Part shown: in pieces, positions 8,617 to 16,457 of the stretch
Layout: every line of letters starts with the position of its first letter
Position numbering within the stretch: position 1 is the first letter of the stretch
Assembly: GCA_011773475.1 (NCBI GenBank)
Contig: WVXN01000086.1
Location: forward strand, 1 to 19,697
Reading direction: 5' to 3'
Length of the DNA stretch: 19,697 nt
DNA from: Candidatus Aenigmatarchaeota archaeon
GTDB lineage: Archaea > Aenigmatarchaeota > Aenigmatarchaeia > Aenigmatarchaeales > Aenigmatarchaeaceae
Made by a program: the position numbers and the translations under genes
Notes under the pieces: model-generated
Seen by the model: only the letters and a program-made list of their open reading frames with translations
Database searches by the model: none
Told to the model about the DNA's origin: nothing

Positions 8617-9894
8617 CTACCATGCCATTAAAAAACATCTTCCACCACAACCGCCGCCACCGCCGCCAATTCTTGGACATCCTAATAACTCGGGGATTCC
8701 TGGGGCGTTAGGACAATTATCGCAGACATCACCTATACCATCTAAATCTGTATCTATTTGATCTGGATTGCTATCATTAGGACAATTATCGCAGACATCA
8801 CCTATACCATCTAAATCTGTATCTTCTTGGCCTAAGTTTGAAACATAAGGGCAATTGTCCCAATTATCAACAATACCATCTCCATCTGTATCAGAACCTA
8901 GATTATAGTCTGAATCTATTGCATCAAGAATATTATCCTCATCCTCGTCTCTCCAACCTACCTGACCTCTTGTATAATCACATATACTTCCACTTGTAAA
9001 TGGATCAGGTCCTCCTCTCATTATACAGGGAACATCAGACAAACAAGCATCTATGTTACAGTTTTGATTCTCTACTTGCAAAAATCCATATTCTCTATAA
9101 CAATAGCTTTCATCCTTACAAAAATATCTAAACTCATCTGCTGCTCTAAAAATGTGACCTGTTTCATGAGCAACAACAGCATCCATTCTATCTATTTCGA
9201 AATAACCATTGTCATATGTCATAACAAAAAGTGGACCGCCAGGAAATGCAAAAGCAAAAGAATTGTCAGCAAACCTGCCATTAGTGTCATTCAAAGAATC
9301 TACAACAAAAATGGTGAATGCCCAATCTGTTCCATCTGAATTTCTAAGATCATTATCAAAACTTCTCACTCTTTCCCAATAACTACCTGATGTAAAACCA
9401 AAAGATTCCATTGCCTCGTTCACCCATAATTCCACATTATCTTCACTAGTTGTACGGTTTATCGGTTCGTAACTAGTTTCTATAACATAAGTATGATAAG
9501 TCCATTCTAGATTTGCTCTGGGTTCTTTTTCAGCCAACCAATTCAAACCATTTTGAACTTCAGAAACTACTTTATCAATTCTCCAATCATCCCAATCCTC
9601 TAAATTAGGATCTATAGAACCATTACTTTCCATTAAAATTATTGCAACAGACACATCACCTATCATAAACTCACTGGTCTGTTGATGTGTTGGTTCAGTT
9701 GCTGCAATTATCATTGGAGAATCGTCTGGTGCGACTCTAACATCATTAACTAGATATTCATATTCTGGATCAAATTCATTCATTCTCATTGGAGCATTAG
9801 AATTTTCGCATTTTGCAATTGGGCTACTCACAACTAAAAGAGTCAAAAGAATAGATGAATATAATAATATCTTATTTTTGCTCATTTTTACCAT
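8617..9894 (-). CDS. Secreted HExxH metalloprotease with thrombospondin type 3 repeats and truncated anchor
   Basis: The 425-residue protein has an N-terminal signal sequence (hydrophobic residues about 9-27, ending SSPIAKC). The catalytic motif is HETGH (243-247) in VVAHETGHIFRAADEF, where D253 or E254 may be the third zinc ligand or a family-specific acid. A Cys-rich segment follows (C259 to C305). Residues about 335-397 contain three calcium-binding thrombospondin type 3 units (DTDGDGIVDNWDNCP, then two DTDLDGIGDVCDNCP). The C terminus is a Gly/Cys tail, GGGGGGCGGRCFLMAW, then a stop. The two neighbouring giants continue after MAW with YTMPY and a membrane helix, so this protein lacks the anchor. 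A TATA-like TTTAAATA at 9916-9923 fits a leaderless start. The substrate is unknown; extracellular protein degradation is likely. Confidence 0.83.
   Translation of the reverse strand: MVKMSKNKILLYSSILLTLLVVSSPIAKCENSNAPMRMNEFDPEYEYLVNDVRVAPDDSPMIIAATEPTHQQTSEFMIGDVSVAIILMESNGSIDPNLEDWDDWRIDKVVSEVQNGLNWLAEKEPRANLEWTYHTYVIETSYEPINRTTSEDNVELWVNEAMESFGFTSGSYWERVRSFDNDLRNSDGTDWAFTIFVVDSLNDTNGRFADNSFAFAFPGGPLFVMTYDNGYFEIDRMDAVVAHETGHIFRAADEFRYFCKDESYCYREYGFLQVENQNCNIDACLSDVPCIMRGGPDPFTSGSICDYTRGQVGWRDEDEDNILDAIDSDYNLGSDTDGDGIVDNWDNCPYVSNLGQEDTDLDGIGDVCDNCPNDSNPDQIDTDLDGIGDVCDNCPNAPGIPELLGCPRIGGGGGGCGGRCFLMAW
8708..8824 (-). repeat. 69-base tandem repeat encoding TSP3 units
   Basis: Positions 8708-8755 and 8777-8824 are identical over 48 bases, offset by 69 bases (23 codons). 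They encode the calcium-binding units DTDLDGIGDVCDNCP of the protease. Nucleotide identity suggests recent expansion of the stalk-like repeat region. Confidence 0.9.
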
Positions 9895-9978
9895 ATTAAT
9901 TACTTATAAGTAGTTATATTTAAAGATTTCTCTACAGTCTCTATCAAGCCTTTTTCTTGAATTTTTAAGGAAGATAAA

Positions 9979-10022
9979 GAAAAAATTTTCATATTAAGAA
10001 TTGTTGTTAGAATTATTTATTT
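9979..10022. promoter_or_regulatory. Promoter cassette, copy 2
   Basis: It matches 3421-3464 at 41 of 44 positions and lies at exactly the same distance from the ATG of the 1261-residue surface protein (offset 6558 for both element and start codon). ATTATTTATTT is the candidate TATA element, giving a leader of roughly 15-20 bases. On the minus strand the copy includes the equivalent of the nreA start codon. Confidence 0.6.
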
Positions 10023-10059
10023 CTATAATTATTAAATACAGAATTAACTAATTGTTATT

Positions 10060-13000
10060 ATGAAAAAATTATCCTTTTTTACAATAGTATTTCTTTTTTG
10101 TTCCTTTTGTATTTCTGAAGGAGCTTTGGCTGCCGCGTGCAGTTTTGCAGTAATTGGTAATCAGACTGATGGAAGCCCTTCCCAGATAAACAATATCTAT
10201 ACGATGCTCGATAATTTAGAAATATGTTATAAACCAATACGCCCCTCCGAAGTAGATGCAAGTGATTTCGATGATGTGGATGCAATAATTTCTTTCGCTG
10301 GTACAAGTTCTGTAAATAATCCTCAAGCAGTCGTGGAGTTCGCAGCTGATCATGTAGTTATTTCACATGGATGGGATTTTGAAAAATATTATTATCCAGA
10401 ATACTCTTCTAGTCTAGTTAAGTCTAGTCTAGTTAAGACTTCAAACATAACATACCTGATGAACCGAGGGAACTTTCGAGAAGGTGATAAAGCAATATTT
10501 CATCGTGGTGTTAGCAGTAATGATGGTGATTTACGGGTTTTTTCAGCGAGCCAGTTTGCCTCGGACGAACCAATAACAAAGATTGCAGAAGTTGATAGTG
10601 ATAATGTAGCTATCTTTAAATATGGTGGTAACGGTGATAATGGCTTCTATGTGATGGACCTAATGGCAACAAGTGACGATAGTGAATTGGCAGGTATCTG
10701 GCATATTTTCCCGGCAGTTAAGATGGTTGAGGACTTCCCAACGGGTAAGTATGCGAGATGGATGAGTAACGTAACAAGATGGTATGATCTAGAATGGGTA
10801 AACAATTTCATTTTTACTCTAGTCGATGAAAATAGTGATATTGCTGAAAAAGAGGTTATCGGTCAAAGCCTTGAAGGAAAAGACATAAATGCTATTATTA
10901 TAGGCAAAGGTAATCGCTATGCATTGATTGATGGATGCATACATGGAAACGAAAAAACAACGGCCTTCTCAGGTTTAAGGTTAGCTGAATTACTGATAGA
11001 ATACTATAGATATGATCCATCTTGGAAGGCAAAATTAGATCAATACAAAGTAATAATAATTCCAGTTTTAAATCCTGACGCATTCGTGAGAAATAGAAGA
11101 TTTAATTCAAGAAGCATATTAGAACCGGATGGTTACAATAAAGCCGGAACAGCAAGTGTAGTTAATGGTAGTTGGATTACTCATGGTTTATCTACAGGGA
11201 GTGGAGTAGAAGATAGAAGATGTTATGTCACCACTGACGATCCAGACATAAATGCTGGTGTTTTCTCGGTGAACTCAGAAAAATTTCAAGTTGAATTACT
11301 ATGGTCTGATGACACACCAGTAACAACACCTCAATCCGTAACATGGGATTGTCATGAACACTGTTGTAACTTAAACCGTCATTTCCCGCCAGGAGCAGAC
11401 ACCGAGGAACCCGAAGTATTGGCACTAATAGATTTAATTAAAAGCAAAAAACCAAAAATATACGTTAACATGCATGAAGGTTGTTGCTGGTATCCAAATA
11501 TAATGTCTCATTCGCCAGCATCACATTGGCCTTTCTCATCATTCATAGAATATGCTGTCTATCAAGCAGCTGATACATTCGCAAATTTGCAACATTGGGG
11601 TCGTTTTATTGCGAGTTGCAATAATGGTTGTAATAAACCTATAGACAGAGTTAATGGAATTTGGAAAGCTGGGCATGATAGTACGGCACATTATTATGGA
11701 GGTTGGGAAGATGACAGACCATCGGTACTACTTGAAAGTATTGTTTGGAGCCCAACATTTGGTGCAAAACAAGGACTCTATGGACTTGATTATTACATAT
11801 CTATAGCTTTAGCATTTTTAAAGCATTATGACTATGATACAGATTATTTTCTGTATGTATCTGATGGTTTCATTACTAACACTATTATTGAAGGAGACAC
11901 ATTAAGAGTAAAATTGGACACGAGCGAACTTACAGGTCCTTCAACAACCTTCATTCGAGACGTGACAGATAGAGGTATGCCAACAGAAGTTCATATAGAT
12001 GGAATTAAAAAAGATGAAGGTGATGGATGGAATTATTACAGTGGAAGTAAGAACATAACTATCACAGGTGCTACAGACCTGATCGTAATTAATTGGGGGG
12101 AACCAATATTAGAACCAGAATTAGTAGGTTACTGGAAGTTTGAAGGAAATATGCTAGATTCTTCCACGTATGGTAATGATGGAAGTTGCACCAACTGTCC
12201 TTCTACTACGCCAGGTAAGTTGGGTAGTGCTTATTATTTTGATGGGGTTAACGATTATATTAAAATTAATGATGATTCTACCTTAGATATAAATGATGCA
12301 ATCACCATAGGAGCTTGGGTCTATCCTACATCTTGGTCCTCTGATTATCCAAGAATAGTTTCAAAAGAATCTGGAAGATCTGCACAACCTTATGCTCTTG
12401 AATTAGCTAATTCTGCATATACTATTGCTCCTTACTCTGCTCTACTTTGTCTTGACACAGGTTCTGGTGAAGATTGTGTTAATTCAGGGACAAATAGCAT
12501 CTCTCTCAATCAATGGTATCATGTAGTAGGGGTCTGGAACAGTACACATAGCCAAATTTACCTCAACGGTACACAAAAAGGCATCAAAACCTTAACTGGA
12601 GCTATGGTTGCTACTGCTAATGATGTCTTGATAGGTAATAATCCTACCGATGAAAGACAATTTAATGGAATCATAGATGAAGTCAAGATATGGGACGGAG
12701 CACTGAATCCGAATGAAATAATGAATGAATACATCAAAAACAATTTAATTGGCTATTGGAAATTTGATGAAGGTTCTGGTACAGCAGTTGATTCTTCCAG
12801 TTTCAACAACGATGGTATAATCAATGGGGCTATTTGGTCGTCTACTGATTGCAAATCTGGTTCTTGTTTAAGCTTTGATGGTAATAATGATTATGTCTTT
12901 GTCAGCGATAGCCTTAGTCTAGACTCACCCACATCAACCTATACTTTCATGGCATGGGTTAAACCTTATAACGCTGGTGAAGATAGTTTAGGAAGGGTTT

Positions 13001-13845
13001 TAGACAAAGGACAGGCTGGCGGTGGGTGGGCAATATACACTTGCGACGTAATAGGACATTGCACGGATGAATTCAGGTTCTGGTTAAACTCTGCCACTCA
13101 ATTTGATTCTGGTGACAACACGATTATTTATGATGGTTGGAATCATATAGCATTGATGCAAAATACTTCTGGTTTGTATTGGTTTGTCAATGGTCTGATG
13201 ACAAATAAAAGATCTATACTTACTCTTAATCCAACTAATGAAAACTTATACATAGGTAATAGGGAAGACTTAAATCGAACTTTCAACGGAATCATAGATG
13301 AAGTCAAGATATACAACTATGCTTTAACAGAAAATGAGATAGTTGAAGAGCATAACAGAATTTGTAATGATCTATGTCTGGATTTAGAACGTGAATCTGG
13401 AGAGTGTAAATCTAGTTGCGAGCCGGGAGAGGTTTCTGAAGATAATGGTTGTTCTTCGGGAGAAACATGTTGTTGTCTATTGCCCGGAGAACCAACATCA
13501 TGTGAGATTCTTTTGGAAAGAGTTCAAGATCATCTTAATACAGAATGTTGTCAATCAGGATACGATAGAGTTGCTGATGTGAACAAGGACAAGATTATTG
13601 ATGTGGGAGATCAAAACCTTGTTTCTCAAAATATTTATAATATAGAATGGTGTGACGAAAGATTGAATGATTATAGCAGTCCTTGCAGGTGCGGTGGTGG
13701 GTGTGGGTTAAGATGTCTTGCAATGGCTTGGTATACAATGCCTTATTTGTTAGAAGTTACTATTCCGTTTGTTATTTTTGTGATAATTTCTATAGCTGAG
13801 ATTATTGTTTTAGTATTGATAATTAGGAAGTTAAATAAAAGATAA
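10060..13845 (+). CDS. Surface M14-type zinc carboxypeptidase with two LamG domains and membrane anchor
   Basis: This 1261-residue protein has a signal peptide (1-25, ending GALAA). Residues about 27-245 resemble a glutamine-amidotransferase-like or ThuA-like alpha/beta domain. The M14 peptidase follows: zinc ligands H295 and E298 (IHGNE), NPDAFVRNRR (338-347), NLNRHFP (437-443), third ligand H472 (VNMHEG) and candidate catalytic E559 (SVLLES). Two LamG domains (about 687-890 and 897-1097) begin GYWKF and end in IIDEVKI. The tail has a Cys cluster, a dockerin-like loop (DVNKDKIIDVGD), GGGCGLRC, MAWYTMPY (1222-1229), a membrane helix and RKLNKR. All metal and catalytic residues are present, so it should be active on peptide C termini or on peptide cross-links at the cell surface. 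Its substrate is not deducible. Confidence 0.87.
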   Translation: MKKLSFFTIVFLFCSFCISEGALAAACSFAVIGNQTDGSPSQINNIYTMLDNLEICYKPIRPSEVDASDFDDVDAIISFAGTSSVNNPQAVVEFAADHVVISHGWDFEKYYYPEYSSSLVKSSLVKTSNITYLMNRGNFREGDKAIFHRGVSSNDGDLRVFSASQFASDEPITKIAEVDSDNVAIFKYGGNGDNGFYVMDLMATSDDSELAGIWHIFPAVKMVEDFPTGKYARWMSNVTRWYDLEWVNNFIFTLVDENSDIAEKEVIGQSLEGKDINAIIIGKGNRYALIDGCIHGNEKTTAFSGLRLAELLIEYYRYDPSWKAKLDQYKVIIIPVLNPDAFVRNRRFNSRSILEPDGYNKAGTASVVNGSWITHGLSTGSGVEDRRCYVTTDDPDINAGVFSVNSEKFQVELLWSDDTPVTTPQSVTWDCHEHCCNLNRHFPPGADTEEPEVLALIDLIKSKKPKIYVNMHEGCCWYPNIMSHSPASHWPFSSFIEYAVYQAADTFANLQHWGRFIASCNNGCNKPIDRVNGIWKAGHDSTAHYYGGWEDDRPSVLLESIVWSPTFGAKQGLYGLDYYISIALAFLKHYDYDTDYFLYVSDGFITNTIIEGDTLRVKLDTSELTGPSTTFIRDVTDRGMPTEVHIDGIKKDEGDGWNYYSGSKNITITGATDLIVINWGEPILEPELVGYWKFEGNMLDSSTYGNDGSCTNCPSTTPGKLGSAYYFDGVNDYIKINDDSTLDINDAITIGAWVYPTSWSSDYPRIVSKESGRSAQPYALELANSAYTIAPYSALLCLDTGSGEDCVNSGTNSISLNQWYHVVGVWNSTHSQIYLNGTQKGIKTLTGAMVATANDVLIGNNPTDERQFNGIIDEVKIWDGALNPNEIMNEYIKNNLIGYWKFDEGSGTAVDSSSFNNDGIINGAIWSSTDCKSGSCLSFDGNNDYVFVSDSLSLDSPTSTYTFMAWVKPYNAGEDSLGRVLDKGQAGGGWAIYTCDVIGHCTDEFRFWLNSATQFDSGDNTIIYDGWNHIALMQNTSGLYWFVNGLMTNKRSILTLNPTNENLYIGNREDLNRTFNGIIDEVKIYNYALTENEIVEEHNRICNDLCLDLERESGECKSSCEPGEVSEDNGCSSGETCCCLLPGEPTSCEILLERVQDHLNTECCQSGYDRVADVNKDKIIDVGDQNLVSQNIYNIEWCDERLNDYSSPCRCGGGCGLRCLAMAWYTMPYLLEVTIPFVIFVIISIAEIIVLVLIIRKLNKR
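10408..10437 (+). repeat. Perfect 15-base tandem duplication
   Basis: TCTAGTCTAGTTAAG occurs twice in direct succession inside the N-terminal domain of the M14 protein. The unit is a multiple of three, so it adds SSLVK twice in frame. It looks like recent replication slippage. Confidence 0.92.
12667..13312 (+). repeat. Duplicated LamG end motif within one gene
   Basis: A 25-base stretch at 12667-12691 recurs exactly at 13288-13312, encoding the GIIDEVKI end strand of each LamG domain. The rest of the two domains has diverged, so this is either local conversion or strong conservation of the closing strand. Confidence 0.75.
13480..13589 (+). repeat. 110-base near-identical module, copy 2 (with 7843-7952)
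   Basis: This is the partner of 7843-7952, with one mismatch. It encodes the same pre-dockerin segment in the M14 surface protein. Sequence on both sides of the module is clearly diverged between the two genes, so the identity is confined to this block. Confidence 0.93.
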
Positions 13846-13860
13846 ATTCTATATATTGTG

Positions 13861-14820
13861 ATGAAAAAAGCATTGGGATTGTTTTCAGGTGGTTTAGATT
13901 CTATACTAGCTGCAAAACTAATCCAGGAGCAAGGAGTAAAAGTAGAGTTAATAAATTTTTATACTCCTTTTTTTCCACCTAAGAATGCAATTAAAATATC
14001 GAAACAATTAAAATTAAAACTGAAAAAAATTGATATTACTAAAGATTATATAAAAATGCTTAGAAATCCAAAACATGGATACGGTTCTGAAATGAATCCA
14101 TGTATAGACTGTAAAATCTTAATGCTAAAAGAAGCTAAAAAGTATGCTAAAAAAATAAATGCAAAATTTATTTTTACAGGGGAAGTTCTTGGAGAAAGAC
14201 CAATGAGCCAAAACAAAAAAGCTCTGAAACTAATTGAAATGGAAAATGGATTAAAAAGAAAATTGTTAAGACCTTTATCTTCAAAACTATTACCAATTAC
14301 TGAAGCTGAGAAAAAATGGGTTAATAGAAGTAGATTATTAAATATTATTGGTAGGAGACGAGACAAACAAATGAAATTAGCAAAGAAATTTAAAATAAAA
14401 AAATATCCTTATCCTTCTGGTGGTTGTTTATTAACATACAAAGAATATGCTAAAAAAATAAGAGATTTGTTAAAAAATAAAAAAAGGGTAACAAGAAGAG
14501 ATTTAGAACTTTTAAAACTTGGAAGACACTTCAGATTTAAAAACAATAAAATAATTGTTGGGAGAAATAAAGAAGAAAACAAAAAATTATTAGAATTAAA
14601 ACAAAAAACAGATTATATTTTTGAAGTTCCAAACATAGGAAGTCCAACAACAATTCTTCAAGGCCCTAAAACAAAAAAAGCAATAGAAATAGCTGCACAA
14701 TTAACTGCTAGATATTCAGACGCAAAAAGAAAGACTAAAGTAAAATATGGTAGAAAATTGAAAAGAAAATTAATAGTAATAAGTATAAAAGAAAGAGAAA
14801 TAAAAAAACTTAGGATATGA
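13861..14820 (+). CDS. PP-loop ATPase, ThiI/MnmA-like tRNA thiolation enzyme with NFACT-R-like tail
   Basis: The 319-residue protein has the PP-loop ATP-binding motif SGGLDS (9-14), which adenylates a tRNA base in sulfur-transfer enzymes. A CxxC pair (NPC81-I-D-C84) and GGC189 provide cysteines as expected in MnmA/ThiI-like thiolases, and FTGEVLGERPMSQ plus RPLSSKLLPITEAE are typical of this subgroup. The last 110 residues (LGRHFRFKNNKIIVGRNKEEN and onward) resemble the NFACT-R RNA-binding domain fused to such enzymes in other prokaryotes. The start is ATG at 13861 rather than the in-frame GTG at 13858; there is no clear ribosome binding site and an AT-rich element lies within the previous gene. 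The modified base (s4U8 or s2U34) cannot be decided from sequence alone. Confidence 0.82.
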   Translation: MKKALGLFSGGLDSILAAKLIQEQGVKVELINFYTPFFPPKNAIKISKQLKLKLKKIDITKDYIKMLRNPKHGYGSEMNPCIDCKILMLKEAKKYAKKINAKFIFTGEVLGERPMSQNKKALKLIEMENGLKRKLLRPLSSKLLPITEAEKKWVNRSRLLNIIGRRRDKQMKLAKKFKIKKYPYPSGGCLLTYKEYAKKIRDLLKNKKRVTRRDLELLKLGRHFRFKNNKIIVGRNKEENKKLLELKQKTDYIFEVPNIGSPTTILQGPKTKKAIEIAAQLTARYSDAKRKTKVKYGRKLKRKLIVISIKEREIKKLRI

Positions 14821-14821
14821 T

Positions 14822-15058
14822 TTATCTTCTTCGTCTTCTAGGTGGTCTTCTAGATGGTCTTCTAGGTCTTTCCATTTTTATTTCTTCTGATTCTATCCAG
14901 ACCAATATTGCACCTATGAATATAAGGAATATTGGCAAAACACCTAGTATGACGTTTATAAAGTATGGCCACCACCATCTCCCATATGGGTATGGAGCCC
15001 ATAGCCATAATCCTATTATGATTAAAATTATTCCTAAAATTACTTTAGCTATTCCCAT
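14822..15058 (-). CDS. Small two-helix membrane protein with Arg-rich tail
   Basis: This 78-residue protein starts with ATG at 15058, four bases after GGTGA on the minus strand; a TTG one codon earlier is less likely. It has two hydrophobic segments (about 2-20 and 34-54) separated by an aromatic loop (WAPYPYGRWWWPYF). The cytoplasmic-looking C terminus is strikingly basic (RPRRPSRRPPRRRRR). No family is recognised. An Arg/Pro tail could bind nucleic acid or acidic lipid head groups; that is conjecture. It converges with the PP-loop gene with one base between the stop codons. An overlapping plus-strand frame (14817-15116) is less plausible because it lacks a start signal. Confidence 0.7.
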   Translation of the reverse strand: MGIAKVILGIILIIIGLWLWAPYPYGRWWWPYFINVILGVLPIFLIFIGAILVWIESEEIKMERPRRPSRRPPRRRRR

Positions 15059-15140
15059 CAATTCACCTAAGAACTTTTATAATATTATTAGTATAAAAAG
15101 CTTTCTAATACCATAAAGAATAAAAACATTTATGTTTAAT

Positions 15141-15175
15141 GTATATAAGTAATTAGCTTGAAACCTCTGGGTGAT
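15141..15175 (+). promoter_or_regulatory. TATA box and ribosome binding site of the L15e gene
   Basis: GTATATAAGT at 15141-15150 is a TATA-like element and GGGTGAT at 15169-15175 a strong archaeal Shine-Dalgarno site, five bases before the ATG at 15181. The site favours this ATG over the one two codons later. Confidence 0.6.
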
Positions 15176-15180
15176 GTGAG

Positions 15181-15693
15181 ATGGGGATGTATAAGTACTT
15201 TAGAAAATTAAGAAAAAATTCAGAATATAAAAAATTAATTAAAGATAGATTAATTTCTTGGAGAACTGAACCAGTTATAATTAGAATTGAGAGGCCAACA
15301 AAATTAGACAGAGCACATTCTCTAGGTTATAAAGCTAAACAAGGTTTTGTCTTGGCAAGAATAAGAATTGGTAAAGGTTCTAGTAAAAGAGAGAAGCCAA
15401 TGGGTGGGAGAAAACCTGGGAAAACTGGATTAATGAAGATGACATCAAAAATGAACTTACAACACATTGCAGAAATGAGAGTTGCAAGAAAATTCCCTAA
15501 TCTGCAAGTCTTAAATTCATATTATGTTGCTGAAGATGGGAAACAAAAATGGTTTGAGGTGATTTTAGTTGATCCTAATCATTCTTGTATTAAAAACGAT
15601 CAAAAATTAAATTGGATTTGCAAGCCTTCTCATAGAAAAAGAGTATTTAGAGGATTAACTTCTGCTGGAAAAAAATCTAGAAAAGAAAGTTAA
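15181..15693 (+). CDS. rpl15e: 50S ribosomal protein L15e
   Basis: The 170-residue protein shows L15e signatures throughout: MYKYFRKLRKN near the start, RIERPTKLDRAHSLGYKAKQG, GGRKPGKTG, MNLQHIAEMRVARKFPNLQVLNSYYV, and the end FRGLTSAGKKSR. L15e binds 23S rRNA in the large subunit of archaea and eukaryotes and has no bacterial counterpart, so it fixes the domain of the organism. Archaeal homologues are usually about 190-196 residues and carry a further basic tail after the LTSAGKK segment; here it ends almost at once (KSRKES), so the C-terminal extension is missing. The sequence before that is intact, so this looks like lineage reduction and not decay. Confidence 0.96.
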   Translation: MGMYKYFRKLRKNSEYKKLIKDRLISWRTEPVIIRIERPTKLDRAHSLGYKAKQGFVLARIRIGKGSSKREKPMGGRKPGKTGLMKMTSKMNLQHIAEMRVARKFPNLQVLNSYYVAEDGKQKWFEVILVDPNHSCIKNDQKLNWICKPSHRKRVFRGLTSAGKKSRKES

Positions 15694-15720
15694 TATATTA
15701 GTTTTTACTAACTTTTTAGT

Positions 15721-16455
15721 ATGAAATATAAAATTATTGGAGATAATCTTCAGATAGTCAATATAGAATTGAAAAGAGGCGAGTCCGTTTATTCTGAGGC
15801 CGGAAGACTTGTTTTCAAATCTGAAAATGTAAAAATGGAAGCCAAAGTAAAAGGTGGTTTTGGAGCAGCGATAAGAAGAGTCATAGCAAAAGAAAGTTTT
15901 TTTGTGGCAGATTTCACATGTCAAGAAGGCACGGGCTTAGTTGGATTTGCTGGAGATCTTCCTGGAAAAATCAAAGTAATTGAAATACCAACTAGAAATA
16001 GTTTTATTACAGAAAGAGGAGCTTTTTTGTGCGCTGAAGATGATGTGACTATAAATTTTAAGTTTGCTAAAATTGGTGCTGCGTTTTTTGGAGGAGAAGG
16101 TTTTATTTTACAAAAACTTACTGGGCCAGGAAAAGTTTTTATACATGCTGTTGGAGATTTAATTGAATATAAACTAAAAGCTAGACAATCTATACAAGTT
16201 GCAACAAGTCATATAGTGGGTTTTGATCCTACAATTAATTATGACGTACAAAGGCCAGGTGGTATTAAGACTGCTTTGTTTGGTGGTCAAGGAATATTAT
16301 TAGCAAGACTTACCGGACCAGGTAGAGTTGTACTTCAAAGTATGACAAAAGAAAAATTAGCTGCAGAACTTGGAATAAATCCAAACGCTGCTCTTGCTGC
16401 TGGAGTCGGTGTTAGTTTAGGCGGGGCACTGGCTAGAAACATGCTCAGGAGATGA
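15721..16455 (+). CDS. AIM24/TIGR00266-family protein
   Basis: The 244-residue protein shows the pseudo-symmetrical beta-rich pattern of the AIM24 (TIGR00266) family: ELKRGESVYSEAGRLVF, GGFGAAIRRVIAKESFF, repeated LTGPGKVFIHAVGD and LTGPGRVVLQS blocks, and a Gly/Ala-rich C terminus (AALAAGVGVSLGGALARNM). The fold is known to trimerise; in yeast mitochondria the homologue helps organise inner-membrane complexes, while prokaryotic roles are unclear. It ends two bases before the probable ATG of a small membrane protein, so the pair likely forms one transcript and may act at the membrane. TTAATATATTAG at about 15690-15701 could be the TATA box of a leaderless transcript. Confidence 0.88.
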   Translation: MKYKIIGDNLQIVNIELKRGESVYSEAGRLVFKSENVKMEAKVKGGFGAAIRRVIAKESFFVADFTCQEGTGLVGFAGDLPGKIKVIEIPTRNSFITERGAFLCAEDDVTINFKFAKIGAAFFGGEGFILQKLTGPGKVFIHAVGDLIEYKLKARQSIQVATSHIVGFDPTINYDVQRPGGIKTALFGGQGILLARLTGPGRVVLQSMTKEKLAAELGINPNAALAAGVGVSLGGALARNMLRR

Positions 16456-16457
16456 TT

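Noticed and set aside
7939..13640. Cellulosome-type scaffold system based on the dockerin-like loops
   Set aside because: Each protein has only one clear calcium loop where type I dockerins have two, and no cohesin is visible in the window. They are better read as calcium-binding spacers.
14817..15116. Plus-strand 99-codon frame opposite the Arg-tailed membrane protein
   Set aside because: There is no ribosome binding site or fitting TATA box, while the minus-strand frame has AGGTGA before its ATG and a regular membrane-protein pattern.
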